From Gibbula magus (taxonomy: Eukaryota > Mollusca > Gastropoda > Trochida > Trochidae), in the NCBI GenBank assembly GCA_936450465.1, contig OW388289.1, forward strand, positions 75,752,593-75,816,592: a stretch of DNA of 64,000 bases, in the 5' to 3' direction. Positions within the stretch are counted from its first letter, which is position 1. Each line of letters begins with the position of its first letter. The notes beneath the pieces were generated by a model that searched no databases, was not told where the DNA came from, and saw only the letters and a program-made list of their open reading frames with translations. The position numbers were made by a program, and so were the translations under genes. Positions 26,201 through 39,100 of the stretch are shown here, in pieces.

Positions 26201-29200
26201 AATAGAAAATAATTCATTTCAGCCTCCCTTTAAGCTTGAGGCTGAAGTCGGGAAGCACCTCCAGGTATGAGATCTTCTTGCTCCTCACAGCCTCCCTGAC
26301 GCTGATGTCCCGCGCTGCAAAGGGGCACTTGATCTCAAGTAGAGCTGTGGGGTGACATCCGCAGGACACAATACCATCAGGGCTGGCTCGAAGATGGAGG
26401 TAGTCCATATGAGCATGGAGTCCGGTCTCCTCCACTTGCAGTGACCTGTGGAGGACGCTCTGACGGGTAAGATACGCCTTCCGGGCCACTGACTCGTACC
26501 GCAGTCCATACTTCAGACTTGGCACTGACACAGACCGCTGGTGGGGGTTGGGGCCATGTCTGTAGCCCATCACGTCACGGACCAGGACGTCGGGATCAGC
26601 CTTCCTTGTCACATATCGGATGATCCGACCGAAGTTGCTGGACGTCAGACTGCCATACTTCTGCTTGAACCACTCCAGGTTGTTACTCTGTCCTATGGTG
26701 CAGGAAGGGATAGCTTGCAGATCAGATTTAGAGTAGGGGAAAGACGACAGGAAGGCATCAACTTCAGAAAGGAAGGAGGGATGAGTTGCATCAGCAAAGG
26801 TCTTGTGAGGTAGGGAGGCGATAGGGAGAGGCTGGCTGGTCACAGATTCTTCATAGGAGTAGGCGAGATCAGAAGAAAGAAGGCTGGCAGTCTGAGGCAG
26901 ACAGGAGGGTGGAGAAGGCGGCTGGCTAGTGCTGGGGAATCTGGAAGAGTCTAAGGCATATACAGCAGGGCAGACCCAACCATGGTGACCGGTCGCTCTG
27001 ATCAAATCAGCGCGGAAGTCGCTGACATCTGCAGCTGTCGGTGGTGTGACAGTGGCGGTGACGGCCGTCCCGTAGTTGTCTGGCGTCCGTCTAAGTCTCT
27101 TGGTGGGCTGCTCTCCACTGCCGATGTTCTGGAATCTTTTCGGTCTTACCGCTGCCGCTGTAATGAAATACAAATAACTTAACAAATAAGTACCATACAA
27201 ACATTGAAAGTTCAATAAGATTGTTGGTACAATTTCTCTGAATCCACATTATGATTGAAACATAATTTATTCAGTCAAGAAAAGGATTGGGCACAAGTTA
27301 TCCAAGGAGCCACATTACACTATCATGTCAAAAGGAAAACAGTTTAAAACAGAAAAGAAATAATTTTTTACTTGTTTTATTCAAAATATAATTGCCATGC
27401 TAACATGCAGATCCTGGTCAGTCATTGTATATAAATTAATGTTTTTTAAAATGTGACCAAAATACTACTGACCTTTCGGGTCGATCCAGGAACAGAGTTT
27501 GTCTGTACAGGCAGGTACTCCGGGGGCTGTCTCTACACCATGGGCCTGCCAGTCAGCCAACACGCACAGCAATGCCCCAGTGTGGCCACAAGCCTGGGTG
27601 AATCTGAATAACAAATAACACTATATAGAAACAAATCCATTGTAACACAGATATGATGATATGATATGATATGATGCAAGTGTATATGGTCTTGATTTTA
27701 TGCTCAATTGATTCCGATATACACTATACGTAATCATCTGTCATTCTTGATAAAAGAGCATTTCACCAGATCTTTCAGAAGTAATGAATATACAATTACA
27801 TTATTCAACAAGATCACTTACTCTGCCAAACACAGAAACAAGAGTGTCAGATCTGATTCACTTTCATGGAATATGGAATGACAATGTCTATGAACATGAC
27901 TGAATTACAATGCATACTGTGCTTCATTTACCATGATAAGGCCAAAGAAACTGTTACATCAAATACAGATTATGCAGGATGGTGGTTGTGAACAAATATA
28001 AAATAAAAAGATGAAATGTGAAAATAAATGGATTGAGTTTTTCAAATAGAACATTTTAAAAATGCTTTTACGTGAAAGGTGTTTAAAAAAAGTGAACAGG
28101 CTAGTACTTATACTAAGTAAGTTTTGGATTATCCAAACTCCAAGTTACTTTCCACAGAGGTTGCCATGCATAAGGAAACAAGACTCAACAACTTTGAAGA
28201 TTTACTGTGTTTTAATGTGACACGGTAGGATAGCGCAAAATACCTGATAAGAGAGTAGGCATTAACTCTGAAACATTGCATATATTCCACTTCTAAAATT
28301 CATTTTTAAATTTAAACATATTCCACGTTTAAATGCCCTTTTCAAAGACTAAATTATTTAACATTTACATTATAAATATCTTAAAAATGCACAGGTTCAC
28401 TGTCATTATAATGCAATATACATATTGTATTAAAAAATATCACATTTTTACATTTTCAGTAGTTGTGTTGCATTAATTAAGAATGTACAACAACATTAAA
28501 TGATCTTTTGCATCTTATAACATTTTGATAATGAGACCAGACCAAATAAAAGGCTTGGTTAACAGATTTTATTGGCAAAATGCCAAAGTAGGAGGCCAAT
28601 TCTGTTTGTTTACAATTACTAAAAGCAACTTAGCTTGAGTGTAAATGAAAAATGTTCAGGTTACAAAAGAAAAAGGCACAGATTCAGGTTTAGGAGGTTA
28701 GAGTAGCATTTTATGGTGTGAAGTTTGCATGGAAACCTAAAATTATCAACATAATTTTTTTCCAAAAACAGAATTTTATGTTTCCATAGCTGTATGATTT
28801 TCTTCTACATGACAATCAAAACTCAGATCCAGTTCTCCACAGTTACCGGTAAGTCAGCTTATGGCATAACTCAGTCTTTCAACTTAAAAATGAATAGTAC
28901 AAAAAATTCAACTAATGTGATATTTCTCAGCAATGCGAACCGAGATATTATATTATTATATTGCCCCAGGTATGTGAGAAGACATTCAGGTTTTTTAAAC
29001 ATATTTTTAGTCCTTAAGATGAAATCTGGATTGGAGAACAAACCGCTTCAGTACAAAACATGGGAATATTTCGATGAGATGAATTAGCAAATACAAACAG
29101 ATATATACATGTATATGAATTAAAAGATCAATATATAATGAAATGTGTCATTGTGTTGGGTATGCCTAGTAATGAAGCGGACTGCAGAAGGAGTTTGAAT

Positions 29201-29985
29201 TTTATATGAATGAAATACATATCTCTATACTTATTATAGTGACTGAGTGAGTTTTTGTTTAACGCCGCTTCGGCAGTATTGCAGCCATTAGCGGCGAGTC
29301 TATACATATTATAAAATGATTAGCGGAAACAGTTACTATCACAAATGAACTGGTGTAAGAAGACATTTATGAATTGTACGTGTACTTACCCGACAGTACA
29401 GGTGCAGTAGGCTGAACAGGGGTTGCCTGTGACGGTGTCGAGTACTAGGTGAATAACCTTCACGTCATCTGCCTGGGTGCTCTGTGACGGGTTACACTTG
29501 GCCTGGACACAGAAGAAGTCTGAATAATCCGGATGTCTGGTGACAAGCACAGAATGAATGTTCTCCTTCAACTGATAAGCACGAGAGAGTTTATACTTCT
29601 TTACTGCACTAACGTCTAAAATCCGACTACCAAGGAGGTATGACTTAACAATGTTCTCATCAATGTCAGGGAGTGAGGATATGTCTGATGACCACGACTT
29701 GAGGCGGAGGAGGTTCAGAGGCGAAAGTTTCTTGAGCGTAGAGATCTGTAGGTCTGTGAGCTGTTCTTCTCCTATAGTCAGGAAACCACTGTGAGGGGAC
29801 GCTGAACCAGTGATACTGAGACCTAAAAGGTGACACAGGAAAATGACACGGGCTGTCTTTGGCAAGGTATTGGAAATATGATGTCTTAAACACAAGGCCT
29901 TAAGTTCATTCGCACTAAGCTGATTTACTTCTATAAAACTACTGAATTTAGTCTTTAGCACTGGTTTGGACTTGCTACTAGACAT
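23254..29985 (-). CDS. SWIM zinc finger plus YqaJ-type nuclease of the transposon (minus strand, 4 exons, last junction uncertain)
   Basis: Exons in transcription order: 29985-29390, 27603-27473, 27157 to about 26223, and about 23763-23254. The first two junctions are GT-AG and in phase. The start is the Met of MSSSKSKPVLKTKF. The exon 1/2 junction builds a SWIM finger (CTCTVGFTQACGH, a CxCx7CxH pattern). Exon 3 holds the YqaJ/lambda-exonuclease PD-(D/E)xK core: WFKQKYGSLTSSNFGRI, then D in ASPDG, then E and K in LLEIKCPF. Exon 4 continues the family with DYFHQVQGAMAV and CHFVVYT, and ends in a Cys-rich, low-complexity tail. Exon 3 runs into a stop after FSLKLKGRLK with no clear GT donor there, whereas exon 4 has a usable acceptor before QDTDYF. 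The copy may therefore be damaged. The nuclease presumably assists mobility of the element; its role is not established. Confidence 0.8.
23845..26090. mobile_element. possible inverted-repeat element inside the nuclease gene
   Basis: The left segment (GGCGACCAGAATGAAAATGG, then GACGTACGTGAAGG by 23920) recurs in inverted orientation on the right (CCTTCACGTACGTCAC from about 26001, then CCCCGCCCCATTTTTGG). The two share order and spacing. No coding capacity was recognised between them. It fills most of the gap between nuclease exons 3 and 4. Confidence 0.5.
25415..25790. mobile_element. small fold-back element
   Basis: GGTGGATTCGTAGACGT near 25418 is repeated inverted as ACGTCTATGAATCCACC near 25769, giving a roughly 370-bp element with about 20-bp arms. 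It is nested in the larger inverted-repeat region. Confidence 0.5.
27655..27676. repeat. (ATGAT)n microsatellite
   Basis: A short run of ATGAT units in the intron between nuclease exons 1 and 2. Confidence 0.7.
29239..29300 (+). repeat. fragment of a dispersed repeat (GTGAGTTT...TTAACGCCGCTT)
   Basis: GACTGAGTGAGTTTTTGTTT followed by AACGCCGCTTCGGCAGTATT resembles a short interspersed repeat that I recall as frequent in mollusc genomes. The family name is not certain. Confidence 0.5.
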
Positions 29986-30370
29986 ACTACATGAAGCATA
30001 AGCTATAGTGAATGCTTTGCAAATTAGGAACTTACTAAAATCAATATATATAGACCCCATTCTTAACAGTGAATACAACTCATGAGCAGAGAACTGAGAA
30101 GATAAAAAGATGGATGGCATTATAAAGTTTATAGAGATAAGTGATAACTCCATCTTTGTAATCCTGTAACCAACATCAAAGAAACATATTCGTTTATGTA
30201 GAATGTAAATTACCTCACGATTAGTTAAATAAACAGCCCGAAGCTTTTGCTTCACAACTTTGACCCGTGCTATTTGTTCACCAATCTTGTTTATAATTAT
30301 TATTTCAATATAAATGAGATGTCTAGTGTTGTGCAAATAGAATGACTAGAAGTTAATTAATAAAACTGTC

Positions 30371-30501
30371 ATTAATTAAGTATTTCCGTATTGGCCGAGT
30401 TACAGGTCCTCGGTCCGTTGTATCGGGCCTCGACTTCGTCTCGGGCCAATACAACGGACCTCGGACCTGTAATTGGGCCAATACGGAAATACTTAATTAA
30501 T
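30371..30501. repeat. 131-bp near-perfect hairpin at the right end of the transposon
   Basis: Arms 30371-30429 and 30443-30501 (59 bp each, about six mismatches or gaps) are separated by a 13-bp loop. Both outer tips read ATTAATTAAGTATTTCCGTA on their own strand. The arms contain the GGGCCAATAC motif also found at the left end of the large element. It may be the transposon terminus or a separate nested palindromic MITE. Confidence 0.85.
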
Positions 30502-30509
30502 AACATTAT

Positions 30510-30615
30510 AATATACATACATACATACATGCATACAAACCATACATACAAGCCATACACATACATAAATACATGAATACAAGCCAAACATACATACAAG
30601 CCATATATACAAACA
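30510..30615. repeat. CATA / ACAAGCCATA simple-repeat tract
   Basis: Irregular CATA and ACAAGCCATAC repeats, like those at 19430-19540 and in the same orientation. Confidence 0.75.
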
Positions 30616-30619
30616 CAAA

Positions 30620-32708
30620 AATAACTACATGGCATACATATCTGATTGATCGAAAATCAGAAGGGAGTAAACTGTGTGGGAAGAGAATGTCAGGCGAAGG
30701 TACGGGAGATTAATTAACCTTTTCGCACCGTGGCATGGATGACTGAAGGAGATCATCATTTAATCATGATTACTTTACTTTAGCGGAAACAAACGATCCT
30801 TCTAAGTCTATTATTTCCTAGCCCATTAGCTCTTAAACAAGGTGGCAGCAATCAGGAAAACTATTCACAATATTTATAGATAAAATCGATTTAATTCTAT
30901 AACCATTTTGCACTTATAAAGAAAGCGTTTAATAACTTAATCACATAAATTAGCTTCCTTAGTCCAAATATGAAAAACAGTTTATTGTCCACACAATTTT
31001 TGAAAACATGCGTATGTCTTCGTCAACTAATTTCTATCGTTCTACTTTCTTAATATGATACCTGATGTTAACCCTTATTAATTAATTATGTTTATGTCTT
31101 CCTTAATTAATTAGTTATATGGCTTCATTACATTATCTTTATGTCTTCATCATTTTATTGATGGAGAGTAATTGATTGGAATAGTTTTACCTCAAGTGAT
31201 GACACTCAATTCAATTGGGTTTTTCTATTACAAAGTTAACCTCCATGGTCTGTTTCCCACGGATTTCGTCATGAATTTGTGCTGTTGTAGGTGCCATAAT
31301 TTCGAATAAGCATTTCGGTATCTTCATGGCAGAGAGACGCTATATATCTAGATGATGTCATTTGTTGTGACCTGACATTCCCTAAAGAAAAGGGAAAAAC
31401 ACCACTAGATCTAAATAGTGTGTCAACTTTTCAACTTTGTGAGAGAAGTTAATATGTTTATGAAAAAATATAATTGATAACAAAGTAGTATGTATGGATC
31501 CATAATTAAGGGAAAATAAATAGAATAGATATTGTTTGTATTTCATACTGAGGTATTTCAAACTCGTGGCGCATAATGTTTATTTGTTTTGTCCGAAGAT
31601 TTCAGTCTTTGATATTTTCCGTATTTTAATCACTTCCGTTCGAGCAAAGTTCGATAACTCTCATTGAACAAACAGCATGAGACGAGGCTGGCGATGTGTA
31701 CAGATCAAGAAGGAAAATCAAACAAATGTGACTTAGTTGAAGTGTGACAGTATAAAACAAATCATCAGGGTTAGTAAGTGTATCCTCAGAAATATTTGTC
31801 AATACTCTACATATGTCTGTGGACTATTAAACCATAACAGCAGAACTGAATATTATTGAGTTACTAAGTCACTCGGCTGGCTCACACATCACTCATGACA
31901 GCATCAGTTCATTTCTACATCATTAGACTTAATTAACATTCAATATTATATCAATATATCTAATATATCTATATTGTTTAATTATATAACCGTTATTTCA
32001 AAAAGTATATAATTGCATTTGATTCTTTGCATTGTTTGCTTTCTGAATGAATTATGAATGTGTGCTAGTTTGTCAAATTGTCAAATCTTCAACTAGTACC
32101 CTCAGTAATACATTTCAACTGGATTGTGATATAATCATGCATGTATTATATAACACATATGTATGAACAGGAATGTCCCCTCGAATGTCATTTCCAAAAA
32201 AGAACCTCCCAAAGGTGGCAAGAACCGCCCTTTTTAATGAATGAAGAGTAAACATTTTCAGTATTTTCCATTACATTGAACAGTATCTTGATTTTCAAAA
32301 GTTGGCACAAGTAGAAGCTTCTTTTAGAGAAGATTTTTTTATTTCCAAAAACCAAAATATTCCAAATTTTGATAACATTATCATCTCAAGCATAATGTTT
32401 GCAAATAATAATAACGATGCAGTAAGGTTTGGTCATACAGTGCGATGTGATGTTTAAAATGATGAATATATGATATTTGTTTTTAAGAAATGAATTCTGA
32501 CATACATGTAATTGATCATCCATAACTTAAGCCATGATTACTTTTTGTGATTGAAGAGCCCTTAGTAAAAAAATTCAGTGAAGTTATTGGAAGTCATGTG
32601 ACATCACCCATCATGTTCTGGTTCCAAATATCAGGGAAATGAGGTTTTTTGACCTCTGGAATAATATTGGATTACTCTCATGCATGCATTATAATGAGGT
32701 TCGGATGT
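30620..32708. other. intergenic stretch upstream of FAN1
   Basis: AT-rich, with no convincing coding frame. A less AT-rich patch at about 31625-31740 contains an ETS-like CACTTCCG (about 31630). It could hold the FAN1 promoter or a 5' untranslated exon, but nothing confirms this. Confidence 0.35.
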
Positions 32709-32709
32709 A

Positions 32710-33133
32710 CAGTGACGTGCCAAAAGTATTGCAACAATCTCTGTTTTCCCATAGGATCGCATGTTATTTTAGTGTAGCATAAATAATTTTCATAAATGTG
32801 ACAGTGAATGAAAACTTATAAAATTCAACACGATTGTAATCTAACGTCTTGAGATTATGTTTATAATTTTCAAATTCATTCATTCTTAGACATGGTTTTG
32901 GAGAACGGCAAAATATTGATTGGGTATTTTTACAGTAACGTCACTTCCCCATTGCCACCATTATATAAGCAGACCTAAAGGGCTGAGAAAATGGACATAC
33001 CTCGGTAATAATTTAACTGTTTAGTTAAATAACGTTGTATATTGAAATAATTTAAATTATCTATGCTACACTGAATTAACATGGGATCCTATGGGAAAAC
33101 GGAGATTGTTGCAATACTTTTGGCACGTCACTG
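32710..33133. mobile_element. Tc1/mariner-type MITE (424 bp) just upstream of FAN1
   Basis: Long terminal inverted repeats of about 85 bp begin CAGTGACGTGCCAAAAGTAT on both strands and are flanked by TA on both sides (32708-32709 and 33134-33135). This is the Tc1/mariner target duplication. There is no transposase frame. An internal TATATAAG (about 32963) may be a leftover promoter TATA box of the parental element. It ends 65 bp before the FAN1 ATG. Confidence 0.9.
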
Positions 33134-33198
33134 TAATTCGACAACAGCCATTTTCTAGCTAGTAACTTTTAAGAAAACTCATTGACTATTTCAGCAAC

Positions 33199-36100
33199 AT
33201 GAGTTCCAAGTCAAAGAAATCAAAATCAGATAAAAAGAGGTCACCTTCTCAAAAGTCTGACAACAAACCAAAACAGACTGTTCTGTCTATGTTCAGTAAG
33301 CAGAACAATTTAGAGGGAAAATCCTCAACATCAAAAAGGAAAATATCAGATGAAGACAAGAGAGTGAACATTATTGACAGTGATGATGATGATGATTTCC
33401 AAATTGTGAAAGTGGAATCCAAATCCAAATATTTCAAATCAAATAGCAGTGAAAACGAAAAGGATTATGAGGCATTAAAAGAAGAATCAAAACCAAGTTT
33501 AAAACCACGCAGACTAAGTTTAAGATCAAGCAAAGGTAAATTTACAGATATCAAAGACTTAAATCAAGTTGTGCAAAGTGAGGCAAAGACCAATCAAAAT
33601 GAACTTGGTTCTTCTCAAAAGGAAAATGCAAAAAGCTCTGATTTGGTATCTATTAATGAAGGTTCAACAGGTGATTCAGCGAATTCAAGGAAAAAGAAAT
33701 CTAATTTGAACAAAGCTGATAATAAGAAGATGCCTATAAGCCCATCAAAGAAACTTTCTTTAATGAAAAGGAGATCGTCCGGAAGGAAGACTGAAGTTGA
33801 ATCTTCAGATGTTAAACAGCCAAGAAGGAGTAGCAGAACATTTACAGAGGAAAAGACATTAGATCATTCAGTGATAGAGATCACAGATAAGTCAGAAAAC
33901 TCCAACTCTTCCTCAGATGATGATGATGATGATGCTGATGATGATGATGATGGGGACGACAATGATGACTTTAAGATTTCTGTAAAAAGGTTCAAATCTA
34001 CCCAGAAATTGAAAACAAACACATCTCTGAAACGATCAAGTTCGTCTCTTTCAAATCTTTCAAAGAATATGTCGGAAAAGAAAGCTGAAAAATCTAAATC
34101 TGAGAAAACATCAACAATGACTAAATCTGTTGTTGTCTCAAGTGTATCGAGGGAAAATTCAAAGACGCAGTGGAATCAGCTGTTTCAAAGTGGGAAGAAA
34201 AAGGATATCAGTGTGGAGATTTCTGCAGGAGTCAAAGTCACTGAAACTCGTGTAGAAGAAACTGATTCACATCCACCTTCAAAGGTTGATAATCTTGTAG
34301 AAACACAAGACATTAAAACAGAGGGAAATACTGAAGATCCTGTTGCTGAAACTAATGATGGTGAGTGCAATATTTAGTTTGTTTACACACTAAGCTGACA
34401 CTTGAAGAGAGTAATATGTGTTAATAATCTGCTGTTATTTGTTCGCAGTTTTAACTCAGGAAGTTGACATAAATTGAAATTCAATCAATAATACTTGCAC
34501 TTAATTTCTGATTTCCAATTTCTAAATTGCTAGAAATTTTCAGTCAATTGAATTACAATTTCTTGATATTATACACACTGAAGAGCCATTCCAATGGTCT
34601 TTAAGTATATTCTTGCTAATAAGTACAAATAGAATTGATTAGGTTTATCTAGAAAAAATATATATGATGTAACAATCTTCTAACAGATGTTTCAAAGGCC
34701 CTCACAGAGACTACAGAGGAAATGACAGGTGAAACATCGAAGGAAGCTGTAGAAGAAACAGACGGAGAGCCTAAATATCGCATTCCATATTACCTGGAGA
34801 ACTTCCGCACTATACTGTCTGCTGTGCTTGCTGATGAGGACAATGTTCGGCTCTTTGACGAGGTGGACATGGAATTTATAGAAATATTCAACAACTTGTC
34901 TGGTAGGCAGAAATCCACTTTCAGTTTACGTTTCTCCCTATATAAGACCACATATTTATGTTACAATACTCTGTATACAAAATATTGAATAGTTTCAAGT
35001 TTAAAATCCAGTTGTATAGTCCATTATTATTGCTTTAGCGATTAAAAAAGAACTTGATCATTTCACCATTTACTTTTACAACTCTTGAAATTTTGAAACT
35101 GTTTCTGTGCAGAGTTTGCTGCAACAACTACAATTTAATAAATAAGATTCAATTTAATGAGATGCTTAGTTGAATTTCAATATTTATATTCAATATATAG
35201 AAACATTATAGTTATCATCAGGGATTATATGTGTTATGTTGGAATAAGTGTAACAACATTTAACAAGATATCATCTTTCAGAGCCAGGTCAAAAGTTGTA
35301 TGTACGACTCTTCTCACGTAAACTTGCCTGGCTGCCGGGGACCAAGATCAGCTATCCAGAGATCGGTGCTGATCTTACAGAGATCATCCAAGAGCTCATG
35401 AATAAAAAACTCGTCATGTCTGGTGAGGAATGAAACCATTATTAAAGCTTCTTGAGAATATCTATCAGATTAATTGATCTGTATGTTTGTGGCATGCTCA
35501 GCTGCTATAAGAATATTCTAGGGAAGTCTAATTTTCATTCAAGACGTTTTCTATTTGATCATAAAGTCAGAGTTTAAAACTTTGTATACGATTTGACAAA
35601 TTGAGAATAGCAATAAATTAAGTATTATTTCTGTATTTAACGTTGAGAAAACACATTACACAGGATTTACTTACCAAAATAAGTTCCTGTGACATGTTAA
35701 CATAAGTTTTCAATGTATTCACATTCATGATATAACATTATTTATGTACTATAAAAGAAATAACTAAAACTTCAGCTAAAAAGTTTACTTAGCAAAATCA
35801 TTTTTTATTTTCATCCTCACAGTTTAGCAACATAAAAGGTTTGAAAATTTCATATTGGTTTTATCACTGTGTGATTGAGAATAATGCTTCGTATCTGCAT
35901 CTCACAGAATCCGAGTTGACTGACCTTGAGCTGACCCTGAAGGTGATGTCAGCGACCGATCTGAAGACCCTAGCCAAATCCTTCCACATAAACGGTCTTG
36001 GTCTGACCAAACCGCAGATCTGCGAGGCCTTACTGAAGAAAAGTAAACAGAGCACAGTGAGCTCCATGTTTCAAGGAGGCGGCAAGGGGGCTGGAGCTGC

Positions 36101-39100
36101 CATGTTGGCTAGGTAAATGGGTTACAACTTTGATCTTTGGTTAAACCTTCTGCGTGTAATAAAACTGTCCTTAATAAACTCAATGAAATATCTCCACTAA
36201 CTACCCCGAAGGCAGATGTAATTTGTGAGATGTTTTAACACCATTCTATTAGATTTCACTGATAGGGTCAACAAGGAAGTCGGAAGCTTTTAAATTGGCC
36301 AATCAGAATGCAATTTTCTGTCTGATTCCAAAATCATTGCTTTTGAGGAATTTCATAAAATAGAATTTGATTTCAGGGCCAAAAAACTTTTGGGTCGTTC
36401 AGTGCGACTGTTGGACGTGCCAAGACGAGTGTTTGTGCGTGTGTTGATGCTGTTCTCCATCATTCACTCCTCACCGGAGGAGGACCAGGGCAACGGAGGA
36501 CAGAGAGAACTGTGAGTCTTTACTGATTACAAGCAACATAGTTTATTCATCTTACTCAACTGAACCAATGATTTAAAATGATCCACTTCAGCTAGCTACT
36601 CAAACTCTTCTCTATTGCTAGCTGATTGGCAGAACCACAGTGAAAATGATGTGTAGTATGAATTATTACCCATACCCTTTGAATTTACAGAGTTTATATT
36701 TTCAATATGTGCCCATATCACATTTTCGCCGAGCAACCATTGTTTTAGAATTGTCTTGCCATAATACTCTGGGATGTCATTTAACCCCTAACATGCGGGC
36801 GACGGAATAATCCGGGCGGGCTATAAGCGATTCGTAGGTACTCCAGTACGGATCCCGGATCGCTTACTTAGAAGAATTCACGCCTGTCTATGTACTGGGC
36901 TAGCCTCCATACCGGGTCCCGAGTCGATTGTTTCCGCGACTCGCTGCATGAGAATGGCTGTATTTATGCCTCGCAGCCCGCAATGAGAATAAAACTTTCT
37001 TCAGTGTCTGGTCAGAACGTCCAGCAAAATTCACACCAATTTGCGTGTGCATTGTTGACCCGTAACGCATCGATAATTAGCTTTACAAAAGGCCAATTTT
37101 GTCCTGCTTCGCTCCGATGGCTACACTGCCCGGCGGCTAATTAGCACCTAAGTGTCTGCACTGCCCCGGGGTGAGATAGGCCCGTACAGGCTTATCTGTC
37201 TCGCATCCCGCCACATGGGCAGATAGCCTATGCTTATCTGTCTCGCATCTCGCCACATGGGCAGATAGCTTCTAATTACGGGAAGATATTGCGATAAGCT
37301 ACCTTTCTCTCGCACTTCGTATCATATGAACCAATTGGTTGTTTTCATTTTTTTTTATACCAAAATAAAGAGGAAAGAATGGCCTTTATTCCCATATAAA
37401 AATCGCAATTGCGCTAACATAACTGAAAATACAGCAATCGCACAGAGATAGCCGACTTTCGCACTTTTGAATTTTGATACATGTGGCGCATTTACCCCAA
37501 CATGCCTCGGCGCTCTATTTCTAAGAAACTACTTGGGATATTTTCATAATTTTTTTATCAGTATATAGATAAAAGAATTGTCTTCAATTCCATATAAAAT
37601 ACGTGTATTTTCGGCAATAACTTTTGATGCGCCAGGTGTCCCGCAGAAGGTGATATTCGGCTTTGAATAAGTGGCGCTCTTAGCATATACCATCATTACG
37701 GGCTTTATAACTTGTGAACCGCAAGTCCGATTTTTATAATTTTTACATCATTGTAAAGAGAAAAACATTGTCTTCAATTCCATGTATAATGCGCATGTTT
37801 TCGGGAAGAACTCTGCATGCGCAAAGCGCCGCGCCAAAAGGTATAATTTTCGCACTTCATAACTTTTGAACCGCAAGTCCGATTTTTATAATTTTTACAT
37901 CATTGTAAAGAGAAAAACATTGTCTTTAATTCCAGATATAATGCGCATGTTTTTGGGAAGAACTATGCATGCGCGAAGAGCCGCAATATTGATGTACGCA
38001 TAAGTGAAGAAGTATGATAATATATAACTAAAATACTGTTCTTTTGATACGCAAATATAGAGCTTTATAAACGATGAACAACTGTCATGACGGAATTTTG
38101 TTTCCAGTTTTGGAAAAAAAAATATAACATAAAAGTGAAAATATATTTGAGTACGGGACCCGCCGCTCGGGGAAAAGCCTTTTCGTGGGAATATTTTCTC
38201 AGGAAAATATTTCACTTTTCGGAGTTTCTAAAAATGCGTGAACATTTTTGTTACTGATGCCATTTGCGAAAGGTTTTTATTTCTAAAATTCAAATGCGAG
38301 GGCGCACCTTTCCAAACCATTTGAATTGAATTTATTATTTTATCTTTTACATTATTGAATAAAAGACATTTCATTCAATAAGATTTGAAGAATTATTTAT
38401 ATGTGTAGCGGAATGAACTGAGCAGATGGAGAATTTGATTCCTCACCACTTTTATTACCAAAGTTCTTTTGTATCACAATTACTTTTTTAGGTATTAGTT
38501 TTTTCGTGAGCAGGGGAATTTCCGACGGGATTCGCCATGACATAATGAGAAAAAATTCCCATGAACATGGGCGTGGTCCGTCATCTTCGGGACCGACCCA
38601 CAAGTATAAATATCTACCGGGGGGTGCGCGGACCCCCCCGCTTTTGGTCGCCACCCCCCAAACTTTTTGTGCAAATTATTATTTTTTTTCTACTTTGAAA
38701 TAAAGGTTCGTGTCATTCCGAGGTATGAAGGTTTCTGCTATATATGTCGAGAGGGCATGGGAACCCATTCCCAATAGAATCCGGGGTTCGTCCCATAGGA
38801 TTGTTCCTCGGAGTCTCTCGTTCTCAAAAGAGAACATGGGAAACCTGTCCCGCGATTGAATCCGGGGTCCGCCGCGGAAGACGGGGACGGGAATTCCCGG
38901 AGAGCATGGGAGTATGCTCCCATGGGTCCGGGCTCCGCCTCGAGAGACCGCTCCTTGGATGCTCTGCTTCTCGAAAAGAGAAGTCATTCGGCAACTGACA
39001 ACCCGAGCTTCCCTGACAAAGTAGTTTATTTTCCGGGCCTCGCGCCCGGTGCTACACGTCGCCGAGGAAATCAGAAAATGGTCCGTTTGACATATGCGTC

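Larger units (their letters stand above)
19608..30501. mobile_element. ISL2EU/PIF-Harbinger-like DNA transposon with two convergent genes
   Basis: The unit is defined by a plus-strand THAP-DDE transposase (19812-22181) and a minus-strand SWIM/YqaJ nuclease (29985-23254). As I recall, this gene pair is described for ISL2EU-type elements; I could not check this. The left end has four copies of ACTGGGCCAA at 19612, 19631, 19651 and 19671 (20-bp spacing). The right end has a 131-bp hairpin carrying AATTGGGCCAATACGG. Exact termini and target duplication are not resolved; the boundaries are the outer limits of these motifs. Internal nested inverted-repeat elements occupy 23845-26090. Confidence 0.6.
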
